A DNA stretch of 64,000 nucleotides from Pseudomonas abietaniphila (GTDB taxonomy: Bacteria; Pseudomonadota; Gammaproteobacteria; Pseudomonadales; Pseudomonadaceae): assembly GCF_039697315.1 (NCBI RefSeq), contig NZ_CP155619.1, forward strand, positions 6,076,001-6,140,000, read 5' to 3'. A program made the position numbers and the translations under genes. Each line of letters opens with the position of its first letter. The first letter of the stretch is position 1. Positions 54,730 through 63,405 of this stretch are shown here, piece after piece. The notes below the pieces were generated by a model. It ran no database searches and was not told where the DNA came from. It saw only the letters and a list, made by a program, of their open reading frames with translations.

Positions 54730-56187
54730 TTACTGCGCTTGAACCTGCGCCAGTGCGCCCAATTGATCCGGCTTGCCCGCTACCACCACCAGATAACGCC
54801 GCTGCTCGGGCGTGTCGTTCTGCACGATCTGGCGGATCGGGCCGATGGTGTTGACGATGGCCGACCCCGCCGGATTGGTCATGAACGCTGACAACGGCTG
54901 CAGGTTGCCACTGCCATCCGGCTTGTCCGCCAGCGCCAGGGTGTAAGGCTGCTTGGGTTCAAGACCCGTCACTGCCGCTTGCAGCACTTGTGTCAGGCCC
55001 TGACTGAACAGCGTGACACTGGTGGGTGCCTGATCCGCAGGCTTGCCAACAGCGTTCAAACTCAGGTGCGCCGCTTGCCCGGCCACGCCCAGCGGCTTGA
55101 GGTTATCGGTACCGTCACCTTTTTCCACCGCATTGGGCACATAGGCAATCGCTTGCGGCGCTTGGCCAATCGGGATGTTGGCGATCACCTTGTTGCTCAA
55201 CGTGTCGATCACTGCAAACGCATCGGCGTTTTCCAGGCCCACATAGATACGGCTGCCGTCACCCGACGGCCAGATGCCGTGAGGCAGGTTGCCGACCGGG
55301 ATCGTCGCGACTTTCTCAAAAGTGTCGGTGCGATAGACCTGCACCTGATTCAGCCCGCCCACGGTGATGTAGGCGAACGAGCCATTAGCGTTGTTGACCA
55401 GGTTGACGTGGTTGGCAATCGGCCCGATGTCCAGCGTCTTGATCAGCTTGAACGGAGGTGTGGCTTCAAACACCTGCGCTTTGCCGACATCCTTCAGCGT
55501 GAACCAGACCTGCTTGCCATCGGCTGACGCGGCGATGTTCGGGCAGAACGGGCTGGCCTGAGGCACGTGGCCAACGATCTTGTGATCCGCCACCGACACC
55601 ACTACGGTCTCCGGGTTGAACGACGAGCAGACGTAACCGTATTTGCCGTCCGGCGAGAAAATCTGCATGCCGGGACCGGCCGGTGTCTTGATGCGGGTCT
55701 TTTCCTCGAAGGTCTTGGCGTCGATCACCGACACATAGTCCTCGCCGCGAACCGTCACCCACACCTCTTTTCCATTGGGCGTGAAAAACGCTTCATGAGG
55801 TGCACGCCCAACATAGGTCTTGTGCTTGACGGTATTGGTTTGCGTGTCGATGAATGACACCGAGTTGGTGCCGATGGACACTACCGCCAGTGTCTTGTGG
55901 TCGGGCGAGAAGCCCATTCCGTGCACCAGCACTTCGCCTTTGTAAAGTGGGCTCAGGTTACCCGGCTGCGGATCGCCGAGGCTGATCACCCCAAGCAGTT
56001 TGTTGTTCACCGGATCGGTGACCGACACGGTATTGGAGAACTGCTCGGCTGCATACAGGCGATCCTGATGAGAGACGGGAATGTCCCTGGCCGAGGCTTT
56101 GCCGGGGATCTGTCCGGCAAAACCGGGCATCGAAGCGGTCAACAATGCGCCGGTCAGCAGCGCCATGGGAAAGCGAGGGAAGTGCAT
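54730..56187 (-). CDS. Periplasmic YVTN beta-propeller protein
   Basis: 485 residues; signal peptide cleaved after GFA (residue 23). Seven or so blades contain the YVTN-type phrase (TVSVTDPVNNKLLGVI, SVSFIDTQTNTVKHKT, YVSVIDAKTFEEKTRI, FAVIDTLSNKVIANI). Repeated motifs of this sort are found in YncE-like and nitrous oxide reductase-like propellers; function unknown. The C-terminal 120 residues outside the propeller (LSLNAVGKPADQAPTS onward) are a separate beta domain. AAGGAAAT sets the start at 56187. Lies 37 bp after the DUF305 gene on the same strand. Confidence 0.88.
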   Translation of the reverse strand: MHFPRFPMALLTGALLTASMPGFAGQIPGKASARDIPVSHQDRLYAAEQFSNTVSVTDPVNNKLLGVISLGDPQPGNLSPLYKGEVLVHGMGFSPDHKTLAVVSIGTNSVSFIDTQTNTVKHKTYVGRAPHEAFFTPNGKEVWVTVRGEDYVSVIDAKTFEEKTRIKTPAGPGMQIFSPDGKYGYVCSSFNPETVVVSVADHKIVGHVPQASPFCPNIAASADGKQVWFTLKDVGKAQVFEATPPFKLIKTLDIGPIANHVNLVNNANGSFAYITVGGLNQVQVYRTDTFEKVATIPVGNLPHGIWPSGDGSRIYVGLENADAFAVIDTLSNKVIANIPIGQAPQAIAYVPNAVEKGDGTDNLKPLGVAGQAAHLSLNAVGKPADQAPTSVTLFSQGLTQVLQAAVTGLEPKQPYTLALADKPDGSGNLQPLSAFMTNPAGSAIVNTIGPIRQIVQNDTPEQRRYLVVVAGKPDQLGALAQVQAQ

Positions 56188-56224
56188 GGGATTTCCTTCT
56201 TTTTGTGACGTCAGGGATGGAGGG

Positions 56225-56650
56225 TCAGGGCTGTGTCGCACGCGGTGCCTGGGTCGGCGAGGCGACAGAGGGCGGCAACGGATCGCCGATGGCCAGGCGC
56301 ATCGCGGCAATTTCCTGCTGTTGTTCGACGATGATTTCCTGGGCCATGCGTTTGAGCTGTTCGTTGTGGCCGTACTTGAGCAGGGTCACGGCCATGTCGA
56401 TGGCGCCCTGGTGATGGGCGCTCATCATCGCCACGAAATCGCGGTCGATGTCGCCGGTGGGTTTGCTGTCCATGCCGGCCATCATCGTTTCCATGGCGGC
56501 AGCGTTTTCGCTGAGGAAGGGAGCCTCGGCGCTCACGGGGTCGGGTGTGTTCCCGTGCTCGTGGCCTTCGTGACCCATGGCAACGGACACCGCGCTCACC
56601 AGAAGCAGTGCGACGCCGTAGCGCAGGGAATGGCGGGTGAGTCGTGACAT
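56225..56650 (-). CDS. DUF305 exported His/Met-rich protein
   Basis: 141 residues; signal peptide (cleavage near SVAMG), then GHEGHEHG and Met-rich AMETMMAGMDSKP, and DUF305 core FVAMMSAHHQGAIDMAVTLL with its HH pair, and a C-terminal Pro/Ala tail. DUF305 proteins such as CopM bind copper in the periplasm. The His/Met clusters are consistent with that. AGGAGG sits 8 bp before the ATG, a strong site. Co-transcribed with the propeller gene downstream. Confidence 0.87.
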   Translation of the reverse strand: MSRLTRHSLRYGVALLLVSAVSVAMGHEGHEHGNTPDPVSAEAPFLSENAAAMETMMAGMDSKPTGDIDRDFVAMMSAHHQGAIDMAVTLLKYGHNEQLKRMAQEIIVEQQQEIAAMRLAIGDPLPPSVASPTQAPRATQP

Positions 56651-56724
56651 GTGCGTTTCCTCCTGTCTGAAAGCGTTCACAGGCAGGACGCACGGCGGGG
56701 CGGGTTATTCCATCTGCGGGCGTG

Positions 56725-57648
56725 TTATTCGATCTCCGAAGCCGATTCCCCCAGATGGTCGATGTGCTTGAAGCGCTCGACCAGGAAGTCGATCAGGCTT
56801 CTCACGCGGGCGGACAAGTGCAATTGCTGCGGGTACACCGCATAGACGTCGGCACGGGTCGGGGTCTGGTCTTCGAGCACCAGTCGCAGGCGGCCGCTGC
56901 GGACATAGCGGGCGATGTCCCACTCGGCTCGCAGCAGAATGCCGTAGCCTTCCAGTGCCCAGTTCAGGGCGACCTCACCGTCGTTGCACCCCAGCGCGCC
57001 GCGCACCTTGATGTTCTGCGTCTTGCCGCCGTTGGTGAAACTCCACACGCCGTAAGGCGTTTCGTTTTGCCGCAAAAAAATGCAGTTGTGCTGTTGCAGG
57101 TCGGTCAGGCGGGTCGGCACGCCGTTCTTTTCAAGGTACAGCGGCGAGGCGCACAACAGGCGTCGGTTGGAGGCAATCTTGCGCGCATGAAACGCGGCGT
57201 CCGGCAGGGTGCCGAAACGGATGCCCAGATCGAAGCCATGGGTGGCGAGGTCCAGTGGGTGATCGCTGATTTCGAGCTGGATCTCCACCTCCGGATAGCG
57301 CGCGAAAAACGCCGCCAGCGCCGGGCCGATATAGCGGCGACCGAACCCCAAAGACGCATTGACGCGAATCAGGCCCTTGGGCGTCGCTCGGCTGCTGCTC
57401 ACCAGTTGCTCGACTTCCTCGATCTGCGTGAGGATTCGCGCCGCGTGGGAAAAGTAAAGCTCACCCTCTGTGGTCAGGCTCATGGATCGCGTGGTGCGGT
57501 TGACCAGCCGAATACCGAGCCGCGCTTCCAGTGCGCTCAGTCGCTTGCTCACGGCAGGCGGTGTTACCCCCAGCTCCCGCGCGGTAGCGGCAAGGCTGCC
57601 TTGTTTGGCGAGGAGGTAGAAAAACTGCAGATCCAGGGACTGGTTCAT
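56725..57648 (-). CDS. LysR-family regulator, DmlR-like
   Basis: 307 residues. N-terminal winged helix (about 5-62, GSLAATARELGVTPPAVSKR as recognition helix) and a C-terminal effector domain (about 90-300). Divergent from dmlA and with the D-malate/tartrate enzyme downstream, it fits the role of DmlR, the activator of D-malate growth in E. coli, but no effector is shown here. ATG 57648 is chosen by family alignment. An inverted repeat with LysR-box features overlaps its start region. Confidence 0.88.
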   Translation of the reverse strand: MNQSLDLQFFYLLAKQGSLAATARELGVTPPAVSKRLSALEARLGIRLVNRTTRSMSLTTEGELYFSHAARILTQIEEVEQLVSSSRATPKGLIRVNASLGFGRRYIGPALAAFFARYPEVEIQLEISDHPLDLATHGFDLGIRFGTLPDAAFHARKIASNRRLLCASPLYLEKNGVPTRLTDLQQHNCIFLRQNETPYGVWSFTNGGKTQNIKVRGALGCNDGEVALNWALEGYGILLRAEWDIARYVRSGRLRLVLEDQTPTRADVYAVYPQQLHLSARVRSLIDFLVERFKHIDHLGESASEIE

Positions 57649-57651
57649 TCG

Positions 57652-57664
57652 TAACTCAAAGTTA
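57652..57664. promoter_or_regulatory. Candidate LysR box between regulator and dmlA
   Basis: TAACT-CAA-AGTTA, a T-N11-A dyad with perfect 5-bp arms. It lies next to the regulator's start codon and 122 bp before dmlA, so it could serve autoregulation of the LysR gene and activation of the other. Confidence 0.4.
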
Positions 57665-57785
57665 TGGATGTAGTGATTCCGGGGCACTCACTGCGCGGCG
57701 CTTACTACATATACTCCGCTCACACCCCGCTTGACCAGCCTGCTTCAAGCGGTACAACAAAAACGTGACGAGAGTGGAGTTGATC

Positions 57786-58841
57786 ATGAGCGCATACAAA
57801 ATCGCAGCCATCCCAGGCGACGGCATTGGCGTCGAAGTCATTGCAGCCGGTGTCGAAGTGCTGCAGGCCTTGTCGGAAAAATCCGGCTTCGCGCTGGACT
57901 TCAAACACTTCGACTGGAACTCGGACAACTACCTGAAAAACGGCTACTACATTCCGGAAGGCGGTCTGGCTGAGCTCAAGACGTTCGACGCGATCTTCTT
58001 CGGCGCAGTCGGCGCCCTCAATGTGCCGGACCACATTTCCCTGTGGGGCCTGCGTCTGCCGATCTGCCAGGGCTTTGACCAATACGCCAACGTGCGCCCG
58101 GCACGGGTGCTGCCGGGGGTGAAAAGCCCGCTGCACAATGGCGAGCAGATTGACTGGGTGGTGGTGCGCGAGAACTCCGAAGGCGAGTATTCGGGCAACG
58201 GCGGGCGCGTACACCGTGGATTGCCGGAGGAGGTTGCCACCGAGGTGTCGGTCTTTACCCGGGCGGGTGTCGAGCGTATCCACCGTTTTGCGTTTGAACT
58301 GGCGCAAAGTCGCCCACGCAAGCACCTGACCATGGTCACCAAATCCAACGCCCAGCGTCATGGCATGGTCTTGTGGGACGAGATTTTCTACGAGGTCGCC
58401 AAGGACTTTCCTGACGTGAACGTCGACAAGGAACTGGTGGACGCAGTGACCACGCGCATGGTGCTCAAGCCGTCAACGCTGGACGTAATCGTCGCCACCA
58501 ACCTGCACGCCGATATCCTTTCGGACCTCGCGGCGGCGTTGTCCGGCAGCCTGGGCATTGCACCGACGGCCAACCTCAACCCGTCACGTCAATTCCCGTC
58601 CATGTTCGAGCCGATTCACGGTTCGGCGTTCGACATCACCGGTAAGGGCGTTGCCAACCCGATTGCCACCTTCTGGACCGCAGCCATGATGCTGGAGCAC
58701 TTGGGTGAGCCTGCTGCCGCCAAGCAGTTGATGTCGGCGATCGAGGCCGTGACTGAAAGCGGGGTGCACACGCCGGATCTGGGCGGTACGGCGACCACGC
58801 GGCAAATCACCGATGCCGTGCTGGCGCTGATCAACCGCTGA
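57786..58841 (+). CDS. dmlA: D-malate/tartrate dehydrogenase (decarboxylating)
   Basis: 351 residues of the beta-decarboxylating dehydrogenase family. PGDGIGVEV (11-19), the substrate-binding arginine stretch of [25 protein letters not shown] and the NAD motif [15 protein letters not shown]. The ENSEGEYSG loop marks the tartrate/D-malate subgroup as against isopropylmalate or isocitrate enzymes. It oxidises D-malate (and L-tartrate in TtuC) to pyruvate + CO2 with NAD+. GGAG before 57786 sets the start; an upstream Met is not needed. Divergent LysR gene and dctA downstream make a D-malate utilisation unit. Confidence 0.92.
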   Translation: MSAYKIAAIPGDGIGVEVIAAGVEVLQALSEKSGFALDFKHFDWNSDNYLKNGYYIPEGGLAELKTFDAIFFGAVGALNVPDHISLWGLRLPICQGFDQYANVRPARVLPGVKSPLHNGEQIDWVVVRENSEGEYSGNGGRVHRGLPEEVATEVSVFTRAGVERIHRFAFELAQSRPRKHLTMVTKSNAQRHGMVLWDEIFYEVAKDFPDVNVDKELVDAVTTRMVLKPSTLDVIVATNLHADILSDLAAALSGSLGIAPTANLNPSRQFPSMFEPIHGSAFDITGKGVANPIATFWTAAMMLEHLGEPAAAKQLMSAIEAVTESGVHTPDLGGTATTRQITDAVLALINR

Positions 58842-58941
58842 GTCGGCACACCGATTCAAAGTAATGCAGCTATCGCCGGGGGCAGGGCACGCACCTGACC
58901 CCTCGGTACCTCCTGACAACAATAAAAATCAGGGCCCTGTC

Positions 58942-60294
58942 ATGAAAAGAATACTTGGCAAACTCTACGTACAAGTGCTCATCGCCGTCATTCTCGGCGC
59001 CATCGTCGGCGTGTTCGTCCCCGAAACCGCCACCGCGCTCAAACCCTTGGGCGACGCGTTCATCAAGCTGATCAAGATGTTGCTGGCACCGGTGATTTTC
59101 CTCACCGTCGTCTCGGGCATCGCCCGCATGGAAAGCATGAAAGAGCTCGGCCGCGTCGGCTTCCGCGCGCTGCTGTATTTCGAAGTCGTGTCGACCCTGG
59201 CGTTAGTGGTCGGGTTGGTCGTGGTCGACGTGTTCAAGCCGGGCGCCGGCATGAACATCGATGCCGCCACCCTCGACACCTCAAGCCTGGCGACTTACAC
59301 CACCGCGGCCAAACACGCGTCGTTCATGGACTTCATCATGAACATCATTCCCGACACGATCGTCGATGCCTTCGCCAAGGGCAACGTGCTGCAGATTCTG
59401 CTGTTCTCGATCCTGCTGGGCGTCGCGCTGGCCCAGGTCGGGCCTCGCGGAAAAGTCTTTGTCGACGCGCTGGACAGCCTGATGCAGGGCATGTTTCGCA
59501 TCGTCAACATGGTCATGCGTCTGGCACCGATCGGCGCATTCGGCGCCATTGCCTTCACCATTGGGAAGTATGGCTTCGGCTCGCTGTTCTCCCTCGGCAA
59601 ACTCATGGCGTGTGTGTACCTGACGTGCGCGGTGTTCGTGATTTTTGTGCTCGGGCCCATCTGCCGTTACAGCGGTTTCAGCCTGTGGAAGTTCCTGCGA
59701 TTCATCAAGGAAGAGCTGTTCACGGTGCTGGGCACCAGCTCATCGGAATCGGTGTTGCCGCAGATGATTTCGAAGATGGAGAAAGCCGGCGTGTCGAAAC
59801 CGGTGGCCGGGATGATCATTCCCTCGGGCCTGACGTTCAACCCGGACGGTCAGGCGATCTACTACACCATCGCCGCGATTTTCATCGCGCAAGCCACCAA
59901 CACACCACTGACCCTGACCGATCAATTGATCGTGCTGGCCGTGCTGATGTTTACCTCCAAAGGTTCGGCGGGCGTTACCGGCTCGGGTTTCATCATCCTG
60001 GCGGCCACCCTGGCATCGCTGGGCACCATTCCAGTGGCGGGGATGGTTCTGCTGCTCGGAGTCGATCGCTTCATGTCCGAGGCAAGGGCGATCACCAACA
60101 CCATCGGTAACGGCGTAGGCACCATGGCCATCGCCAAATGGGTCGGCGCGCTGGACACGGACAAGATGAACAGGGCGCTCAACGGCGAGCCTGAACCGGA
60201 AAAGGCAGAGCCTGTCGCGCCCGAGAAACCGCCGGCTTCATCCGCGAGCACTGCCGGGTTGGCGCCGGCGCTTGGCCGCCTGTCTCGGGGCTAG
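58942..60294 (+). CDS. dctA: C4-dicarboxylate transporter DctA
   Basis: 450 residues, DAACS family. Phrases [33 protein letters not shown] (hairpin 1), [13 protein letters not shown] (helix 7, with N-x-D-G) and [17 protein letters not shown] agree with DctA and clearly differ from the gltP-type gene at 43.1 kb. Symports succinate, malate, fumarate with H+ across the inner membrane. The C terminus has an unusual Pro/Ala/Glu-rich extension. Starts 101 bp after dmlA on the same strand: uptake plus oxidation of the same substrates. The stop overlaps that of the convergent gene by 3 bases within CTAG. Confidence 0.94.
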   Translation: MKRILGKLYVQVLIAVILGAIVGVFVPETATALKPLGDAFIKLIKMLLAPVIFLTVVSGIARMESMKELGRVGFRALLYFEVVSTLALVVGLVVVDVFKPGAGMNIDAATLDTSSLATYTTAAKHASFMDFIMNIIPDTIVDAFAKGNVLQILLFSILLGVALAQVGPRGKVFVDALDSLMQGMFRIVNMVMRLAPIGAFGAIAFTIGKYGFGSLFSLGKLMACVYLTCAVFVIFVLGPICRYSGFSLWKFLRFIKEELFTVLGTSSSESVLPQMISKMEKAGVSKPVAGMIIPSGLTFNPDGQAIYYTIAAIFIAQATNTPLTLTDQLIVLAVLMFTSKGSAGVTGSGFIILAATLASLGTIPVAGMVLLLGVDRFMSEARAITNTIGNGVGTMAIAKWVGALDTDKMNRALNGEPEPEKAEPVAPEKPPASSASTAGLAPALGRLSRG

Positions 60295-60968
60295 CGCAAC
60301 GTTGTTGCGGGCGTGCAGTGGATGAACGTCGATGAGTTCAGCCATTGCGCGTCCGGGTAATAGATGAACACCAGTTGACCCTCCTTCAAGGTGTCGATCA
60401 CCGGCCTCGCAGCGGCCGTCGGCACCGCAGGACAACCATGGCTTCTGCCGATTCGCCCGTTTGCGCGGGCGAAGTCGTTGCTGACGTAATCGGCACCATG
60501 GATGACCACGTCACGTTCGAAGGCCCGGTCGTTGACCCCCGGTTCCAGGCCGTCCATGCGCAGCGAATAACCGTTGCGCCCCACGTAGGTCTCGCGGGTG
60601 CTGTAGAGGCCGATGCTGGAGGCCAGGCTGTCGGGTTCGTTGGAAAACTGCGTGGCCAGGTTTTCGCCGCTGTTGCGGCCATGGGCGACCAGTTCGTGAA
60701 AGAGCAGGGTGCGCGTGTCGAGGTCGAAGACCCACAGCCGCGGCTCGTTCGAGGGGCGCGAGTAATCGATGACCGCAAGTTTTGTGGTGGAGGTGCCGGA
60801 CGTCGACATCCGGCATTGCGCCGATTGCACGGCCAGTTCGATGACCTGGGGATCAGCATCCGGCGCGGCACGGCTTAACGCGGCGCTCAATCCATACCCG
60901 CTTTCCGCGCAGGCCAGCGCCGGGCAGAGCGACGCTATCATCATCAGTAAAAACGGCTTGATTGCCAT
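60291..60968 (-). CDS. Exported L,D-transpeptidase-like (YkuD_2) protein
   Basis: 225 residues; signal peptide ([20 protein letters not shown], cleavage near CAES). The conserved core of the murein L,D-transpeptidase catalytic family is present: [29 protein letters not shown] and [10 protein letters not shown] with the nucleophilic Cys and preceding His. Exact reaction is unknown, but these enzymes act on peptidoglycan peptides or on proteins such as Braun-type lipoproteins. ATG 60968 was preferred over an upstream frame start at 61007 since it begins the signal peptide. Confidence 0.87.
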   Translation of the reverse strand: MAIKPFLLMMIASLCPALACAESGYGLSAALSRAAPDADPQVIELAVQSAQCRMSTSGTSTTKLAVIDYSRPSNEPRLWVFDLDTRTLLFHELVAHGRNSGENLATQFSNEPDSLASSIGLYSTRETYVGRNGYSLRMDGLEPGVNDRAFERDVVIHGADYVSNDFARANGRIGRSHGCPAVPTAAARPVIDTLKEGQLVFIYYPDAQWLNSSTFIHCTPATTLR

Positions 60969-61270
60969 GCATAAGGCTCGCTGGGAAAGGGCATCGCTGC
61001 CCCTCAATATCGTTAACCGTGGGAGTCGGTTGCAAGCACCACCCGTCCCGCAAATGAAAGCCGTTGCATAAAGTTAAAACGCCACTATGCTGCTTCCAGC
61101 GAGCGCTTCTCTACTCGCTGTTGATCCGTGGCGTCTCCCTAAAACAACACCCCATAACCGGTCGACGACAGCTTGCGATGTTCCGACTTACCGCTGGCGA
61201 ACAGGCCCTGACGGCGGCCCGGACGTAATGCGGATGCAGGCGCGATCGGCCTTGAACAGAAGGTTCGACG
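60969..61270. other. Spacer upstream of the hydrolase gene
   Basis: 302 bp containing divergent promoters for the L,D-transpeptidase-like gene and the SleB-like gene. I see no gene, repeat or strong motif. Confidence 0.4.
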
Positions 61271-61894
61271 ATGCGCCTTATTTCCCTTTCAATCTGCCTG
61301 CTGATGGCTGCGTTCGTTGGCCAGTCGCAGGCGGCTGACACGACCCCGGAGCCGGAGGCTGTGGTCAGCAAAGCGCAAGTGCTGGAAGAAAAAGCCGCTG
61401 ACAAGGACGGTGCGACACCGGCCGTGCCCAAGAGCGAAATCATCACCAAGTCCGAAGCTCAGGCCGTTGACCCTGAGGGCGCGGCGTCGGTGGACGATGC
61501 CATCGTCTGCCTGTCACGCACGATCTATTGGGAAGCCAAGGGCGGTACCGATGCGGACATGTCGGCGGTGGCCAACGTCGTGCTCAACCGGTTGGGCCAT
61601 GAGGGCTATCCGGACACGATCTGTGGCGTGGTCAAGCAGGGGTCGGAGAAGAAAGCCTGCCAGTTTTCCTGGTGGTGCGACGGGCGTTCCGATCAAGTGA
61701 AGGAAGACGATCGCTACGCCGCCTCCAAGGAAATCGCCCGCAAGGCCCTTAACCAGCAGCTCACCGACAGCACCAAGGGCGCGATGTACTTCCACGACCG
61801 CAACGTCAAACCCGCTTGGGCCAGCGAGTACATCAAGACGGCCGAAACCGGGAAGTTTCTGTTTTACAAACCGAAGGACGGGAAGGCGAAGTAG
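61271..61894 (+). CDS. SleB-like cell-wall hydrolase, secreted
   Basis: 207 residues; signal peptide cleaved after SQA (residue 21), a linker rich in Glu/Ala/Lys to residue 75, then a Hydrolase_2 (SleB/CwlJ) domain with the catalytic Glu in RTIYWEAKGG, VANVVLNRLGHEGYP and CQFSWWCDG (paired Cys). SleB-type enzymes are lytic transglycosylases acting on peptidoglycan. Gram-negative versions are poorly studied. AGAAGG 7 bp before the ATG. Faces the exported L,D-transpeptidase divergently. Confidence 0.85.
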   Translation: MRLISLSICLLMAAFVGQSQAADTTPEPEAVVSKAQVLEEKAADKDGATPAVPKSEIITKSEAQAVDPEGAASVDDAIVCLSRTIYWEAKGGTDADMSAVANVVLNRLGHEGYPDTICGVVKQGSEKKACQFSWWCDGRSDQVKEDDRYAASKEIARKALNQQLTDSTKGAMYFHDRNVKPAWASEYIKTAETGKFLFYKPKDGKAK

Positions 61895-62225
61895 GGTGTA
61901 GATACCCCATTCCAGCCCATAGGTGCTCTGTCAAATTAACATTGTGCGCATTGACGCTTTCCCTGTGGGAGACGTCCGAGGTTACGAGGGTATGGGCCGC
62001 ACTCGGACGAATGCGGTGGGTCGATTCTGTCTCCCACAGGGACCGAGTCAATGCGCGCAGCGAGGATGCAGTCCAGTCTGCGTAGTTGAGCGTGCTCGCG
62101 AATGCAGTGTTTCGTTCAACATGGATGCAACAGAAAGACCGCATTCGCGGCCGTCGTAACCTCCGACTGCTCCTACAGTGATCGAGTCAGTCCGCGCAAA
62201 ACAGCGCCGGGCGTTCAAATGGTGG
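61895..62225. other. Repeat-filled convergent spacer
   Basis: 331 bp dominated by the two REP-type pairs just described; no coding frame is convincing. Small frames in this spacer are made of the repeats. Confidence 0.5.
61946..62056. repeat. Long inverted repeat in the 61.9-62.2 kb spacer
   Basis: GCGCATTGAC and TCCCTGTGGGAGAC (to 61973) are mirrored by GTCTCCCACAGGGA and GTCAATGCGC (62029-62056), enclosing 55 bp. A further pair, GCGAATGCAG...GACCGCATTCGC, follows up to about 62150. REP-derived composite between convergent hydrolase and CAP-domain genes. Confidence 0.75.
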
Positions 62226-63080
62226 TTATTGCTTCACCCCAAACATCGCGGTCCAGTAAATGCCGGCGTCGCTTTTCGGGTCGGTCGCGTAGGCGGCGCC
62301 GAGGTCGCGGAAGTCCGGGTTCATCAGGTTGGCGCAATGACCGGGGCTGGCGAGCCAGCCTTCGACCACCTTGCGGGCGCTGTCTTGCCCGGCCGCGATG
62401 TTTTCACCGATCTGTTGCCCGAGATAACCCGCGAGCTCCGCACGATCGCCTGGCGTGCCGCCGTTGCGACCTTTGTGATCGAAATAATTGTTGTTGGCCA
62501 TGGACCGGGTGTGCCCCTCGGCGGCCGTGGCCAGGGTGTCGTTCCAGACCAGCGGGGCGGCTGCCGAGAACGGTTGACCGCCACACTGATGCGGCACGCT
62601 GCGGGCAGTATTGATCAGCCCGAGTATTTTCTGCCCTTCGGCCTGGGAGTTGCCCAGCCCACCGGCCAGCAGGGGGCGCGCCAGCACGATACGCCAGTCA
62701 CGATCATTGCGGCTGACGCCCACATCGACAAACTGCGGGTCCAATACCACCTGACAAAAGCTTTCCTGAATGGCCTTCATCGCCGAGGGCGCGTCACGCG
62801 GCCCGGACAATGAGATCGCCTGCACGGTCACCATGGGATAGGACGCACGAGCCAGCACCTGTTGCAGATCCACGCTGCCGGTGGGCGGCAGGTTAAGGCG
62901 TGGATCGGCGGTCAGGGGAGGGAGTTCCTGAGACACCACGTTGGCGCATGGCTGCGCTTGACTGCGAAAGCTGTTGATCGACTGCACCAGTTGCGTTTCT
63001 TCACTGGCCTGCGCGGTGCCGGTGAACATCACCAGCCATGAAAAGGCGGCAAGACCCATAGAAAATGATGTAAGGCGCAT
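62226..63080 (-). CDS. Exported CAP (SCP/PR-1) domain protein
   Basis: 284 residues with signal peptide cleaved after AQA (residue 25). Residues 26-140 form an N-terminal region unlike the rest, and the CAP domain lies at about 150-284: ILGLINTARSVPHQCGG, AEGHTRSMANNNYFDHKGRN, GENIAAGQ, VEGWLASPGHCANLMNPDFRDLGAAYA. CAP proteins bind lipids or metal, and in bacteria are of unknown role. GGGAG precedes ATG 63080; a longer frame to 63281 is rejected because it would hide the signal peptide. Confidence 0.88.
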   Translation of the reverse strand: MRLTSFSMGLAAFSWLVMFTGTAQASEETQLVQSINSFRSQAQPCANVVSQELPPLTADPRLNLPPTGSVDLQQVLARASYPMVTVQAISLSGPRDAPSAMKAIQESFCQVVLDPQFVDVGVSRNDRDWRIVLARPLLAGGLGNSQAEGQKILGLINTARSVPHQCGGQPFSAAAPLVWNDTLATAAEGHTRSMANNNYFDHKGRNGGTPGDRAELAGYLGQQIGENIAAGQDSARKVVEGWLASPGHCANLMNPDFRDLGAAYATDPKSDAGIYWTAMFGVKQ

Positions 63081-63405
63081 GAAGATCTCCCTTGAACTGA
63101 CTGCGGCCATGATGCGCGATTTTGCCTGTATCGAAATAGTCTGAACCAAACAATCCATGGAGGTTGCAGTCGAGTGACCGCTTTTTGCAATCGTTGGGAT
63201 GAAAATGGTGCCCGCTGCGTGGCCACTCGATGGGTTTGCAGAGGTCAGAACGCGGGGCGCTTTGTCATTGAGCGATCTCAAGGTAAGGCACGCCCGCCCA
63301 TTCCTTCAACGCATGACTGTTATCACCTGAGCCCGTCTTCTTGGCGCCGGTGCGGATTGAGAGGATGAGCGCCTCGCTTCACTCATCCCCCATAAGGAAT
63401 ACCGC
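63081..63405. other. CAP gene/peroxiredoxin divergent spacer
   Basis: 325 bp. AAGGAATACCGCC at the end is the ribosome binding site of the peroxiredoxin gene. No other motif, gene or repeat seen. Confidence 0.4.
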
